Shown in pieces: positions 51,501 to 56,299 of a DNA stretch of 64,000 bases. This DNA comes from Diadema setosum. Taxonomy: Eukaryota; Echinodermata; Echinoidea; Diadematoida; Diadematidae. Position 1 is the stretch's first letter. The number at the start of each line of letters is the position of its first letter. The stretch covers positions 3,007,001-3,071,000 of the forward strand of contig CM067064.1 of assembly GCA_033980235.1 (NCBI GenBank). The letters run 5' to 3'. The notes beneath the pieces were generated by a model, which saw nothing but the letters and a program-made list of their open reading frames with translations, was not told the origin of the DNA and did not search any database. The position numbers and the translations under genes are program-made.

Positions 51501-54500
51501 TTCCCAGAAGTATTTCCAACATGTGCTGTCACAAGGTTTCGAGCAAGTAAAGCAGAGCGTGAGAGAAAGGAGTCTGAAAGTGAAATTTCTCTTGGTGACA
51601 CATTCTTTGGAAAGGTGACTAGTGAAGATGAAAGAGAACAAAGTTGGGAAGAAGGTGTGTTCAGTCAGCCAGCTTTAATCAAAGCACAGATGGAAGATGA
51701 GGAGTTGTTGAAGTTGAGAGAGGGTGCATTGACTGTAGATGAGGCGAAGGGAGTGCCAGAATGTTTCTATGTAAAGTCTGGTGTTTTGATGAGGAAATGG
51801 CGTCCTCCAGATCGTCCCGCAGATGAGGACTGGACGGTTGTCGACCAGATAGTTGTTCCTCCGCCGTATCGAAATGAAATTCTACGTCTTGCACATGAAA
51901 TTCCAATGGCCGGACACATGGGTGTCAAGAAGACTTTGTGTAGAATCAGAACTCATTTCTTCTGGCCCAAGATGAGAAAGGAAGTGTCTGAATTTTGTCG
52001 AACGTGTCATGAATGTCAAGTGGTAGGAAAACCACAACATGCCATTAGACCTGCGCCGTTGATTCGTATTCCGGCTTTTGAGGAGCTATTTAGCCGTGTG
52101 GTGGTAGAAGACGTAGGTGCAATTGTGAATGAGAGTGTCGTACACAGTGCTGAGAAAAGTGCAGAAGAGTTTGAACATGATGCTCCAGATTCTCAGAGTG
52201 TGAGTTTCAAGTCAGGAATGATTCCGCGAGTAGAGAACTCAAAGGCACTAGAAAATCCAGAGTTACTGCTCAGTCATATGTCGATTCGGAGAGGCAAGAT
52301 GTTGTCGACATCTTCCAGGAATTTCCGGAGGTTTGCAGTGATACATTGGGCTGTGCGAAAGATACTGTTCATACAGTAGATGTGGGTGAAAATGCACCCA
52401 TAAAGCAGCATCCATATCGGATTCATCCTGCTAAGAGAGAACAGGTTGATAGGGAGATAGATTTCATGCTTGCAAATGGAATCATAGAGCCTAGTAACTC
52501 AAACTGGAGTTCCCCAGTAGTGCTAGTCCCGAAGTCAGACGGAACGTCCAGGTTTTGTATCGATTACAGGAAGGTCAATACCATAACCAAGACTGATTCG
52601 TTTCCGCTTCCTTTGATTGAGGAATGTATTGATCGGGTAGGAAGTGCTGAGTATGTCAGCAAATTGGATTTGATGAAAGGGTATTGGCAGGTGCCATTAG
52701 ACAAGGATGCAAGAGAGATCTCGGCGTTTGTCACGCCCTCCGGGTTATACCAGTGTCGTGTCATGCCCTTCGGGATGAAAAATTCACCCGCAACTTTTCA
52801 ACGGATGATGAATCGAGTTATTGCTGGTCATGATAACTGTGTTGTCTACATAGACGATGTGTTGGTTTTCAGCAATACGTGGGAGGAGCATGTTGCTCAT
52901 CTTCGAGAGCTGTTCCGGAGGTTGTCACATGCAGGACTCGTGGTGAATCTGGCCAAATGCGAGTTTGGAAAAGCTTGTGTGACCTACCTAGGTCACAAGG
53001 TAGGCCGGGGTAGCGTCGCACCACGAGATGCCAAGGTCCGAGCCATCGTGGACTTCACAGTGCCGGCATCGAAACGGGAGCTTCAGCGCTTCTTGGGAAT
53101 GTGCGGATTCTACCGGAGATTCGTTCCCAATTTCAGTCACCTGGTGGTGCCCTTGACGGACCTGTTGAAAAAGGGTACAACGTTCCAGTGGTCGGCGAGC
53201 TGCCAGGATGCGTTCCAGAAGCTGAAGGCCGTCCTCATGAACGATCCCGTGCTCATCGCACCAAACTTCGAGAGGAGCTTCCAGCTAGCTACGGATGCTA
53301 GTGACCGAGGAGTAGGAGCCGTGCTACTTCAGGACGACGACAACGGACACAGCAAACCCGTGTGTTTCTTCTCCAAAAAACTGAATCGCCATCAGCAAAA
53401 GTATTCAACTGTGGAGAAGGAATGCCTTAGTGTCGTTCTAGCGGTGCAACATTTCGAAGCGTATTTGGACGGTGGAAGAGACATCGTGGTGTACACTGAC
53501 CATAACCCATTGACATTCTTAGAACGCTTCAAGCACAAGAATCAGCGTCTCTTCCGTTGGAGTTTGATTCTCCAGCCGTACCCACTGAGAATTGTGCACA
53601 TAGCAGGAAAGGACAACAAATTAGCAGACGCTTTGTCGCGAGTTTGAAACTGTGTACGCTTTGATAATGTTGCCGAACGATAACAATCTCAAATCTACAG
53701 TGAAACCTAAATCAAGGAGAACATTTCAAACAAGACTCAAAACAGACAAAAAACTGATGTTGACTTTTTGTGTGTACATAACAATGTATACATATGTTTA
53801 TGTATTTTCTTTCTGTTTTCTTCCTATCCCAAGGACCTGTGAGGGGAGAAACTGTATTTGTGTTAATCATGTTTGTTTTAAACGAAAACAGTGTAGGTGA
53901 GTGATGCTAGGAAGTATGAGAAAGTACTAGTACACAATATTCTGTCTTTATAAGGAGACGTTACTTGAAAATTTCATGATGTGTTACACGCAAAGCATTG
54001 TATGATGTTTTGAAAACCCAACATTACAGGAAGCGCCAGGATACAATATCTGTGGTGTGTAAAATTACAGTGAAAGTTGTGCTCTAGTTGCACACTTGTA
54101 CATGTGTTGTGATTTCATTCAATGTACCAAAGAATCAAAGGGTTCAGATTTGTATGTATACCGATACGTTACCGAGTTAATGCTAGCAAATGCAAAAACA
54201 GTATAGCAAAACACAACCGGCCAGTCACAGGAAAACTGTTGATCAAATTTTGAGTTTTACATCAACCGATTTGTGTTAAAACACAAGAATTTGTGTTGTT
54301 TTGTATAAATGAAAAAGTGTTGAGTGACAGTGAGGCATAAAGAAGCCAAGATATAAGGTCACTTGTGAAAATTGATAACCTGTATATGTATTTCGTTACA
54401 GAGTGACAGAGTCACATTTGTGTGTCGAGTATGATCTTGATATTTTCCAGAGTTTGCACATAATATATTACAACATCTTATCGCGTGACAGTACATATGT

Positions 54501-56284
54501 GTGAAGGGACAAAAGGAAATGTCCGATGTGTCCGATGTTCAAAATTTTGTTGTTGTTTTGGCTAACGTATGACGCAGAGTTGACATAAGTATAAGATGTA
54601 TTAGCAAGTACATTGAGTAGATGTACACGTGTGTCATAGTGTTTAAATACGATGTTGTTAAAAACTGTATAATCAAGAAATGTGTGCTGTTACCACATTC
54701 AGTGAAACTCCAGTGAAAGTTTGTGTTGAAAAAAACAGACATATCTTTGCCACTGTCTGAACAATTTCGTGAAGAAAGTGTATTTTTGGTTTTCACATTG
54801 AAAGATGAAGTGTATGTGTTACCAAAAACAAAATACTATTCATGCCTGAAGTTATGTAAGTTTATTGGTCAAATATGTAAGGATACATAATTACAGTCGA
54901 GACTACCAGAAAGTACAGTCTCAGTCAAAATATTGATATTACTGGAGAAATGATTGATTACATTTGGTGTAATCTTTCCGGATTATGTGCACTCGTATGT
55001 GCACCCGTTGAAAACAGTTTTACATGTGTATTACTGTAGACTGTTGATTTGTGTATTTACATGTTTTGTAGGGGGCTTGTCAAGTTTTCATATACATGTG
55101 TATTGTTCTAAAAGTGGACAATTGATGCCGGAGTTAACTGATTCTGATAAGGCTCAAAATCAGTAATTATACGTGTAGTATGCCAGGCGATGTTTTGAGA
55201 GAACAGCACAAAACTCTTTGAGTTTGTAATCGTGTGAGCTGAATAGTACGCAAGAACAGTGAAGTAAGCCGTACAACGAAGGTGTTTATAGTCGAAAAGT
55301 TACATTCATAACTTTCCTCTTGTTGGGGGGAGGTGTGACGGAGAACCGTGATATGCCTTGGTGAAACCAGGGTGGGGTGGAATAAAAGTGTCCATTCGGG
55401 ACATGAGAGTTGGAGTTGGCAAACATGGCGTGAACGGTCGCAGTCATTCGGTGCTAATCCAAGAATGTTTTGTCGGTGTATGACAGATGTTATGTCTGTG
55501 CTGACGGGTGTTTTGTTGGTGCATGACAGTCACTGACATCCCCATCTGCAAAAACATCTGAACACGAAAATACCAGCCTATACAGTATTTCTATGATAGA
55601 TCCTCACCTACTCTTGATCCTGTCTGCACAGGTAAGAAGTTAATGTTTACCAGATCTACACTGTATTGTGCAACAAATCCTGAGCAATGCAGTCCTTTTG
55701 ACTGAAAGTACAAATTCAAATGGTTTGATTTCTTTGTTCTTATTATTTCATCTAACAATTTCTTCTGTTTAACCAACACATGAAGTACATACAGTACAAT
55801 GAATTCAGACCTTTTCTGTTGTCATTTTAATTTTTGGTTCCAAAATTACATGTACATGTCTGCTCCATAATAAAACCAAAATATGTCTGAGTAACAATAG
55901 GGTTGGTGCGTAAGAAGAGAGAAAGAAACTCATCAAACTTACCAACTTCAATAAACAGGTTGCACGTTTATTTAGGCAGGAGAAATAGATGTCGCGGTGC
56001 TGTGGTTGGTGCTGGTTTTGCGATGTGTTGCTGTGGTTGTGGCTACCATGTTTTGGGCTTGACTGGGGCTGTGAGCCAACACCATTGGTCTGAGAAGATG
56101 AGGGAGAAGACGAAGAAGTGGAGGAGGAGGAGGAGGAGGAAGAGGAGGAAGGTAGAGAGGAGGCGTTGGTGGGGGAGGACAGCAGCTGCAGAGCCTGGGT
56201 GAAGAGGTCTGCTGCCTGCTGGTATTGCTGCCGCGAAAATAAATCATTGGCCCGGTCATGGAGCTGTTTGTGCCTATTGTCCAT
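14264..56284 (-). CDS. HELZ: HELZ-type zinc-finger SF1 RNA helicase, 16 coding exons
   Basis: Minus-strand exons in mRNA order: 56284-55943, 37382-37215, 35511-35452, 34902-34698, 33875-33701, 32885-32696, 30431-30324, 29344-28761, 22705-22361, 22071-21967, 20810-20604, 20271-19899, 19295-19002, 18413-18230, 17799-17553, 16289-14264. Their sum is 5613 nt, or 1870 residues plus stop, close to human HELZ (about 1940). All junctions have GT/AG and phases agree. Domains: TPR-like helices (1-170), basic linker (171-258), U1-type C2H2 finger (C264, C267, H280, H286), CCCH finger (C315, C321, C327, H331), conserved N-terminal domain (about 350-760), SF1 core with Walker A GPYGTGKT (797-804) and DEAA (923-926), PAM2 motif (about 1233-1245), disordered Pro/Ser/Gln-rich tail. 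HELZ is a UPF1-like cytoplasmic helicase linked to poly(A)-binding protein and CCR4-NOT, acting in mRNA decay and translation. Introns hold nearly all the mobile elements of the window. Start ATG is the first in the exon after the acceptor at 56300. Confidence 0.93.
16390..16483. repeat. Short foldback element in a HELZ intron
   Basis: TACCGTAGTTATAGGTAAAC on the left is mirrored by GTTTACCCATAACTATGGTTA on the right, so the roughly 90-bp segment can form a hairpin. It looks like a tiny MITE or foldback sequence; the family is not recognised. Confidence 0.6.
17058..17100. repeat. Degenerate interstitial telomere-like (CCCTAA)n tract
   Basis: Successive AACCCTAA, TCCTAATCC, AACCTAACCC words resemble the metazoan telomere repeat with frequent mismatches. 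It lies just before the 84-bp tandem duplication. Confidence 0.5.
17131..17298. repeat. 84-bp perfect tandem duplication
   Basis: Two adjacent 84-bp copies (17131-17214 and 17215-17298) starting GTCACAGGAGCATATGTCAT appear identical. It is intronic, recent by its identity, and has no evident function. Confidence 0.95.
17553..20810 (-). CDS. HELZ: HELZ exons 11-15: SF1 helicase core
   Basis: Five exons (20810-20604, 20271-19899, 19295-19002, 18413-18230, 17799-17553) encode the ATPase/helicase core. Exon 11 has Walker A GPYGTGKT, exon 12 the Walker B box DEAA in [13 protein letters not shown], exon 13 the NYRSH and [13 protein letters not shown] blocks, exon 14 [11 protein letters not shown], and exon 15 [17 protein letters not shown] (motif VI region). 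Exon 15 also carries a Ser/Lys-rich insertion where human HELZ has a different low-complexity insert. Motif order is that of the UPF1-like SF1B group. All catalytic motifs appear intact. Confidence 0.94.
21190..21383. mobile_element. Diverged TA-flanked MITE, pogo-like ends
   Basis: The inner sequence resembles the MITE at 32475-32655: a lead of CTCGGGGCCAGC, a T-run, ATAGCCGAACAAATA, then GACCTGAATCTTACTTCGTTG. The ends are CAGGCAACTCC and its degraded inverse, next to TA. It is an older member of the same family, in the same orientation. Confidence 0.6.
21430..21547. mobile_element. 118-bp MITE with about 32-bp inverted ends
   Basis: AGGGAGCTTTAGATTTTAGA at the left is matched in reverse by TCTAAAATCTAAAGTTCCCT at the right, with two or three mismatches over about 32 bp. 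AAT flanks both sides and may be the target duplication. The core contains a second small palindrome (GTGCGCAGTAGCGCAC). Confidence 0.75.
21599..21808. mobile_element. 210-bp foldback MITE with nested palindromes
   Basis: The outer arms begin GGCCCGAATTCACGAAGG and end with the exact inverse. Each arm itself contains a perfect palindrome, CTTTGTCCATGGTTTAAACC and its mirror. A third small palindrome (TCATTTCGTCAATGAAATGA) sits in the middle. The flank CATG on both sides may be a target duplication. No coding capacity. Confidence 0.8.
21852..21877. repeat. (CA)n microsatellite
   Basis: About 12 CA units. Confidence 0.93.
21967..22705 (-). CDS. HELZ: HELZ exons 9 and 10: domain before the helicase core
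   Basis: Exon 9 (22705-22361) follows the acceptor TTTTCCAG and begins inside a lysine codon split with exon 8. It encodes the [11 protein letters not shown] region and ends in FQLNR. Exon 10 (22071-21967) encodes [13 protein letters not shown] through IPWTPN and ends with the donor AA|GTGAGT. Both match the vertebrate HELZ region immediately N-terminal to the Walker A exon. Exon 10 is too short to stand out as an open frame. Confidence 0.92.
23200..24990. repeat. Degenerate minisatellite, period about 70 bp, about 25 copies
   Basis: Recurring landmarks in every unit are AAATAAATGTCGGATGTTTGC, then TTACGTTCGGAAATGAATAAC, then ATTCGGCTCCGTACGATGCT. Copies differ from each other by many substitutions and small indels, so the array is old. 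It begins next to a GGGCCACC word at about 23190 and ends before AT-rich DNA. Confidence 0.85.
25241..25310. repeat. Inverted GGCCACCGAAA motif pair
   Basis: GGCCACCGAAAAAT, then ATTTTGGTGGCCCGATCGGGCCACCGAAAT: three copies of a GGCCACC word in alternating orientation inside the 5.5-kb element. A similar GGGCCACCAAAA lies at the other edge of the minisatellite (about 23188), so these may border an inner module. Confidence 0.45.
25973..26140. repeat. Foldback segment enclosing telomere-like repeats
   Basis: GGGCAATTACCCCGGACCC on the left faces GGGGGTAATTGCCC and GGGGTTAATTGCCCGG on the right. Between them is a degenerate (CCCTAA)n run (CCCTAATCCTAACCATAACCC and further) and a G-run. It looks like a small inverted-repeat element carrying interstitial telomere-like DNA. 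Confidence 0.5.
28542..28733. repeat. 64-bp minisatellite, three copies
   Basis: ACACAACTTTAACACAATCA starts units at 28542, 28606 and 28670. Units differ at several positions. It lies immediately outside HELZ exon 8 in the flanking intron. Confidence 0.9.
28761..30431 (-). CDS. HELZ: HELZ exons 7 and 8: conserved N-terminal domain
   Basis: Exon 7 (30431-30324, 108 nt, 36 residues) is flanked by TCTTTCAG and AAG|GTGATC and encodes [16 protein letters not shown] through WIFTLHCK. Exon 8 (29344-28761) begins [15 protein letters not shown], continues through a segment resembling human HELZ ([32 protein letters not shown]), and ends AA|GTGAGT in phase 2. Exon 7 fills exactly the gap between the zinc-finger exons and exon 8 relative to human HELZ. 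Together they form a beta-rich domain probably supporting the helicase. Confidence 0.92.
29345..30323 (-). other. HELZ intron between exons 7 and 8
   Basis: Nothing recognised apart from AT-rich DNA. Confidence 0.6.
31065..32065. mobile_element. Dispersed marine-type repeat with GCCTCCGCC ends and TGACCTTTGACC words
   Basis: It starts near GGTGTATGCCTCCGCCATAA and ends in the hairpin ATGCCTCCGGCCACTTCGTTGGCGGAGGCAT, preceded by (GGAC)n and ACCCGAAAACATAATGCC. The inside repeats long blocks of CCTTTGACC phrases alternating with text such as AAGTTTGATGCAAAACAACC. Similar ends are common in repeats of marine invertebrates. No protein is encoded. Exact left boundary uncertain. It lies in the HELZ intron between exons 6 and 7. 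Confidence 0.6.
32068..32460. repeat. Possible second dispersed repeat beginning AGCACTCAGAGAGCGCAGACC
   Basis: Directly abutting the previous element, this segment begins with a phrase (GCGCAGACCTCTGCCAAG) that recalls common marine-genome repeats. It continues with pieces such as AAGTTTCATTTAAATAAG. Boundaries are not defined by inverted ends. Low certainty. Confidence 0.35.
32475..32655. mobile_element. 181-bp pogo/Tigger-like MITE with TA duplication
   Basis: TA then CAGTCCACTCCCATTATATC at the left; TTATAATGGGAGTGCACTG then TA at the right. Ends with CAGT next to TA are typical of Tc1/mariner and pogo elements. It ends only about 40 bases from the donor of HELZ exon 6. An older copy is at 21190-21383. 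Confidence 0.75.
32696..33875 (-). CDS. HELZ: HELZ exons 5 and 6: U1-type C2H2 finger and CCCH finger
   Basis: Exon 5 (33875-33701) encodes [19 protein letters not shown] and further residues, giving C-x2-C-x12-H-x5-H, the spacing of U1/matrin-type zinc fingers. It then encodes the RPPPRG block shared with vertebrate HELZ. The exon 5/6 junction splits an aspartate codon inside the CCCH finger. Exon 6 (32885-32696) supplies [19 protein letters not shown], so the finger reads C-x5-C-x5-C-x3-H. Human HELZ has C-x8 between the first two cysteines, so this finger is three residues shorter. The exon 6 donor is GTGTG|GTTAGT. RNA binding is the expected role. Confidence 0.88.
32886..33700 (-). other. 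HELZ intron between exons 5 and 6
   Basis: AT-rich; a short imperfect TATTGTATTG-type repeat lies at about 33630-33670 and GAGAGA next to the exon. Nothing else recognised. Confidence 0.6.
33932..34286. mobile_element. 355-bp MITE with roughly 30-bp inverted ends
   Basis: GGGTGCGTTCGAACGCTC through AAGCGAACC at the left is mirrored by GGTTCAG through TTCGCTTTAGGAGAGTGC, TTGAATGCATCC at the right with mismatches. An inner GTACTGTACT/AGTACAGTT pair extends the symmetry. hAT-like in style, but no clear target duplication was seen. Confidence 0.6.
34287..34697 (-). other. Rest of the HELZ intron between exons 4 and 5
   Basis: Nothing recognised. Confidence 0.6.
34698..35511 (-). CDS. HELZ: HELZ exons 3 and 4: helical and basic low-complexity linker
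   Basis: Exon 3 (35511-35452, 60 nt) encodes 20 charged residues likely to be helical. Exon 4 (34902-34698, 205 nt) encodes a Ser/Thr/Asn-rich stretch ending in a Lys-rich run ([20 protein letters not shown]). Both have consensus donors (GAG|GTGAGA and A|GTAAGT) and keep the frame from exon 2 into the zinc-finger exon. Sequence conservation is weak, so support comes from splice sites and phase. Confidence 0.75.
36630..36691. repeat. 62-bp near-perfect palindrome
   Basis: GAATGCGAAACACTCCCTAT faces ATAGGGAGTGTTTCACATTC around a TCTTCTTAAGA centre, with one or two mismatches. It could form a hairpin in the pre-mRNA. Confidence 0.85.
36710..36888. mobile_element. 179-bp MITE with TTAA duplication
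   Basis: TTAA flanks both sides (36706-36709 and 36889-36892). The ends AGGTCCAGTTTACC and GGTAACTTACAGTATGCCT form imperfect inverted repeats. TTAA targets are typical of piggyBac and Kolobok groups. Related sequence in the opposite orientation flanks the pogo-like element at 41.8-43.1 kb. Confidence 0.65.
37215..37382 (-). CDS. HELZ: HELZ exon 2: second part of the TPR-like region
   Basis: 168 nt, flanked by ACCATGCAG and AAAG|GTGAGA, phase 0 at both ends. [14 protein letters not shown] directly continues the helix ending [12 protein letters not shown] in exon 1. It resembles the vertebrate HELZ N-terminal TPR-like segment. Repeat residues such as [17 protein letters not shown] are typical of TPR helices. 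Confidence 0.9.
37383..39932 (-). other. Part of the 18.6-kb HELZ intron between exons 1 and 2
   Basis: AT-rich, with a T/G-run at 37998-38036. No gene or defined element recognised in this part. Confidence 0.6.
39933..41300. repeat. Large inverted repeat: arms of about 515 bp, 334-bp spacer
   Basis: The left arm (39933-40446) and right arm (40781-41300) are reverse complements at near identity. The only clear difference seen is a small indel near the outer end (AATACGTA versus AATAGTAGATACGTA), plus T-run length. The 13-mer GAATTAACCTCTT lies just outside the left arm and, inverted, just inside the right arm. No coding potential. Being within a HELZ intron, the pre-mRNA could form a 500-bp hairpin. 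Confidence 0.95.
41800..43135. mobile_element. Split member of the TTAA-type MITE family, interrupted by a pogo-like element
   Basis: 41.80-41.88 kb is similar in reverse to the right half of the MITE at 36710-36888 (ATTTACCATTTGCAGATGAA, AGTGCTTCAAAATAGTTG). 42.98-43.13 kb is similar in reverse to its left half (ATGTTTTGTGATACAACTGA, TATCTTGAACATT). The interval between contains the pogo-like element, so this looks like a nested insertion. Exact ends are not defined. Confidence 0.5.
41933..42872. mobile_element. 940-bp pogo/Tigger-like non-autonomous element
   Basis: TA|CAGTTAAACTCGCCTAAGTC at the left and GACTTATGCGAGTTTAACTG|TA at the right form TIRs with one mismatch over about 22 bp. 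Several AAGTCGA words recur inside both ends (subterminal repeats). No transposase frame. The centre (42.2-42.7 kb) is CpG-richer than its surroundings and shares blocks with 47.2-47.5 kb in reverse. Confidence 0.8.
43136..44010 (-). other. HELZ intron segment, nothing firmly identified
   Basis: Begins AT-rich; from about 43730 it is richer in CpG (CCACGTTATAAATCCGGGG, CCAACGAGGAATCC). It may be part of another repeat into which the following element inserted, but no ends were found. Confidence 0.4.
44015..46797. mobile_element. 2.8-kb DNA element with TGCA duplication and GTAACGTCAGTTAC repeats
   Basis: Left end GGGCAATTCCACGGTAAC (44015-44032) and right end GTTACCGTGGAATTGCCC (46780-46797) are exact inverses, flanked by TGCA at 44011-44014 and 46798-46801. 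The word GTAACGTCAGTTAC (GTAAC-GTCA-GTTAC, an imperfect palindrome) occurs at about nine places, near 44376, 44541, 44577, 46160, 46174, 46385, 46399, 46593 and 46771, towards the two ends and all in one orientation. No transposase was found. Four-base duplications fit, for example, Sola or Academ groups, but the superfamily is not established. Confidence 0.8.
46802..48300 (-). other. HELZ intron segment including a duplicated motif pair
   Basis: Mixed sequence. A phrase near 47257-47305 (ATACCACGTAGAAAATTCTC, then CTGATCTGGTCAGCCTGT) recurs diverged at about 48157-48205 (ATATCACATAGAATGTTCTC, then TTAATCTGGTCACCCTGT). It flanks the CpG-rich stretch and may mark a mobile unit. The 47.3-47.5 kb part shares blocks in reverse with the centre of the pogo-like element. 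Confidence 0.4.
47600..48016. promoter_or_regulatory. CpG-rich promoter-like stretch inside the HELZ intron
   Basis: CpG density is far above the surrounding intron. It contains CACGTG-type GTCACGTGAT, an ETS-like ATCCGGT, the NRF-1 core CGCATGCGC (47849-47857) and GGCGCCATTTTGA, a YY1-type word on the minus strand. A donor-like AAC|GTGAGTAAAG follows at 48017. This combination is typical of TATA-less housekeeping promoters. Which strand it would drive is undecided. Confidence 0.35.
48301..48907 (-). other. HELZ intron segment upstream of the LTR element
   Basis: Nothing firmly identified. A minus-strand frame at 48318-48520 has protein-like composition (see rejected items). Confidence 0.5.
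48913..49107 (+). repeat. 5' LTR
   Basis: 195 bp, TGTGACGG to GCATGACA, i.e. TG...CA ends. Contains GGAATAAAAGTG, a possible TATA or poly(A) signal. One mismatch with the 3' LTR (TTCTG versus TTTTG). Confidence 0.97.
49108..49700 (+). other. 5' leader of the LTR element
   Basis: About 590 bp between the 5' LTR and the gag start. A primer-binding site should begin just after 49107 (TGTGGGGAACATGTCC), but I cannot match it to a tRNA. Confidence 0.6.
49701..52379 (+). CDS. Gag-protease-integrase(partial) polyprotein of the Gmr1-like element
   Basis: 892-residue frame from ATG 49701. An N-terminal helical segment, then a charged coiled coil (about residues 105-140), a retroviral-type capsid region (about 165-310) with SCAN-like character, a CCHC knuckle (C380, C383, H388, C393), and an aspartic protease with DTGA near residue 498. 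The integrase H2C2 zinc-binding domain is intact (H732, H739, C766, C769). The sequence that should follow as the DDE catalytic core is absent after about residue 803. Instead there are about 90 residues of acidic linker and a stop. The last part of the frame is out of register with the RT frame. It is expressed from the LTR if at all, antisense to HELZ. Confidence 0.88.
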   Translation: MAAKFDAAEFVKDVTLGRLRGLVKAQLIEVATHVDADIRECSRKKEIFAVLVKKLELGGVENEHTDQSESTDEIESAGRKTAPSTTTTCITRPSEMRVDSTQLELARLELEKEKMKAENLRLEQELMKRQIELTQAQASNVPGDRHNVTMSRPMTPDIAKMANTVPRFDEEDVDSFFFSFERIARNLEWEKKYWSMIVQQKLTGKAHSVVSALSDEEANNYDTVKEAVLLAYQLVPEAYRQKFRGFRRGSGQTYVEFQREKEILFDRWVRSMKVDLTYDNLREIVLMEEFKKSTPPDLRTYLEDRRVHDVRSAAVTADQYELTHKVKTKSPEGKTKFDQLRNPDTQKWHSSHSERRDKVKTESQKERPKSPRPQYKEVRCFFCGKTGHIKSECRRLLEQNEAKEKQKQKATHGLVHADTRTQSSSDAETKEKQHQAATNGFVRSSVSDEQRHPNVVKSSVSKMTDTCSSGRVDEKYKDFISKGTVTIAEFRVSVVILRDTGATQSLMVGDVKSMPIDCNTGRKVLIHDVNGGTQAVPLFRVNLDSELISGEVIVGIVPFLPMDGVSFLLGNDLAGGRVSVLPVVSEVPVYERETEKLVDEFPEVFPTCAVTRFRASKAERERKESESEISLGDTFFGKVTSEDEREQSWEEGVFSQPALIKAQMEDEELLKLREGALTVDEAKGVPECFYVKSGVLMRKWRPPDRPADEDWTVVDQIVVPPPYRNEILRLAHEIPMAGHMGVKKTLCRIRTHFFWPKMRKEVSEFCRTCHECQVVGKPQHAIRPAPLIRIPAFEELFSRVVVEDVGAIVNESVVHSAEKSAEEFEHDAPDSQSVSFKSGMIPRVENSKALENPELLLSHMSIRRGKMLSTSSRNFRRFAVIHWAVRKILFIQ
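52346..53647 (+). CDS. Reverse transcriptase and RNase H of the Gmr1-like element
   Basis: An open frame of about 433 residues with no ATG required. RT blocks are clear: [51 protein letters not shown] and the catalytic YIDD at about 52850. RNase H follows with TDAS (near 53291), STVEKE and YTDHNPL, and the frame stops right after LADALSRV. No integrase follows, as expected if integrase lies upstream. Frame 2 here versus frame 0 for the 5' ORF, with a 34-base overlap. The shift probably reflects an indel between about 52260 and 52300; a programmed -1 shift is possible but no classic slippery site was seen. Confidence 0.93.
   Translation: MGCAKDTVHTVDVGENAPIKQHPYRIHPAKREQVDREIDFMLANGIIEPSNSNWSSPVVLVPKSDGTSRFCIDYRKVNTITKTDSFPLPLIEECIDRVGSAEYVSKLDLMKGYWQVPLDKDAREISAFVTPSGLYQCRVMPFGMKNSPATFQRMMNRVIAGHDNCVVYIDDVLVFSNTWEEHVAHLRELFRRLSHAGLVVNLAKCEFGKACVTYLGHKVGRGSVAPRDAKVRAIVDFTVPASKRELQRFLGMCGFYRRFVPNFSHLVVPLTDLLKKGTTFQWSASCQDAFQKLKAVLMNDPVLIAPNFERSFQLATDASDRGVGAVLLQDDDNGHSKPVCFFSKKLNRHQQKYSTVEKECLSVVLAVQHFEAYLDGGRDIVVYTDHNPLTFLERFKHKNQRLFRWSLILQPYPLRIVHIAGKDNKLADALSRV
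53648..55333 (+). other. 3' untranslated region of the LTR element
   Basis: 1.7 kb without a meaningful frame. It ends in the polypurine tract GGGGGGAGG (55325-55333), which directly abuts the 3' LTR. No env-like or accessory gene recognised. Confidence 0.75.
55334..55528 (+). repeat. 3' LTR
   Basis: 195 bp, preceded by a polypurine tract and followed by the GTCAC target duplication. One mismatch with the 5' LTR. Confidence 0.97.
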
Positions 56285-56299
56285 GGTATGCCACCGGAC
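55943..56299 (-). CDS. HELZ: HELZ exon 1 (first coding exon), TPR-like helix pair
   Basis: The exon runs from the acceptor ACAACACAG (AG at 56301-56300) to the donor TTG|GTAAGT. The ATG is at 56284-56282, after 15 untranslated bases; coding part 342 nt. Residues 1-35 ([27 protein letters not shown]) are a TPR-like repeat. A long Ser-rich run with a Gln/His-rich spacer follows, then a second helix. On the opposite strand this region appears as a GGA-rich purine repeat. Confidence 0.9.

Larger units (their letters stand above)
48913..55528 (+). mobile_element. Gmr1-like Ty3/Gypsy LTR retrotransposon, 6.6 kb, antisense in the HELZ intron
   Basis: The two 195-bp LTRs differ at one position. The insertion is flanked by the 5-bp duplication GTCAC (48908-48912 and 55529-55533). 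Order inside: gag, CCHC knuckle, protease, integrase zinc-binding domain, then RT and RNase H. Integrase upstream of RT is the hallmark of the Gmr1 group of Ty3/Gypsy elements in deuterostomes. The integrase catalytic core is missing and the 5' and 3' frames are out of register, so the copy looks defective although young. No env-like frame. Confidence 0.93.

Noticed and set aside
53648..55333. Possible env-like or extra gene after RNase H
   Set aside because: Only short frames (under about 90 residues) with no signal peptide or domain; treated as untranslated.
55903..56202. Arg/Glu-rich plus-strand frame with GGA repeats
   Set aside because: It is the antisense of the Ser-rich run in HELZ exon 1.
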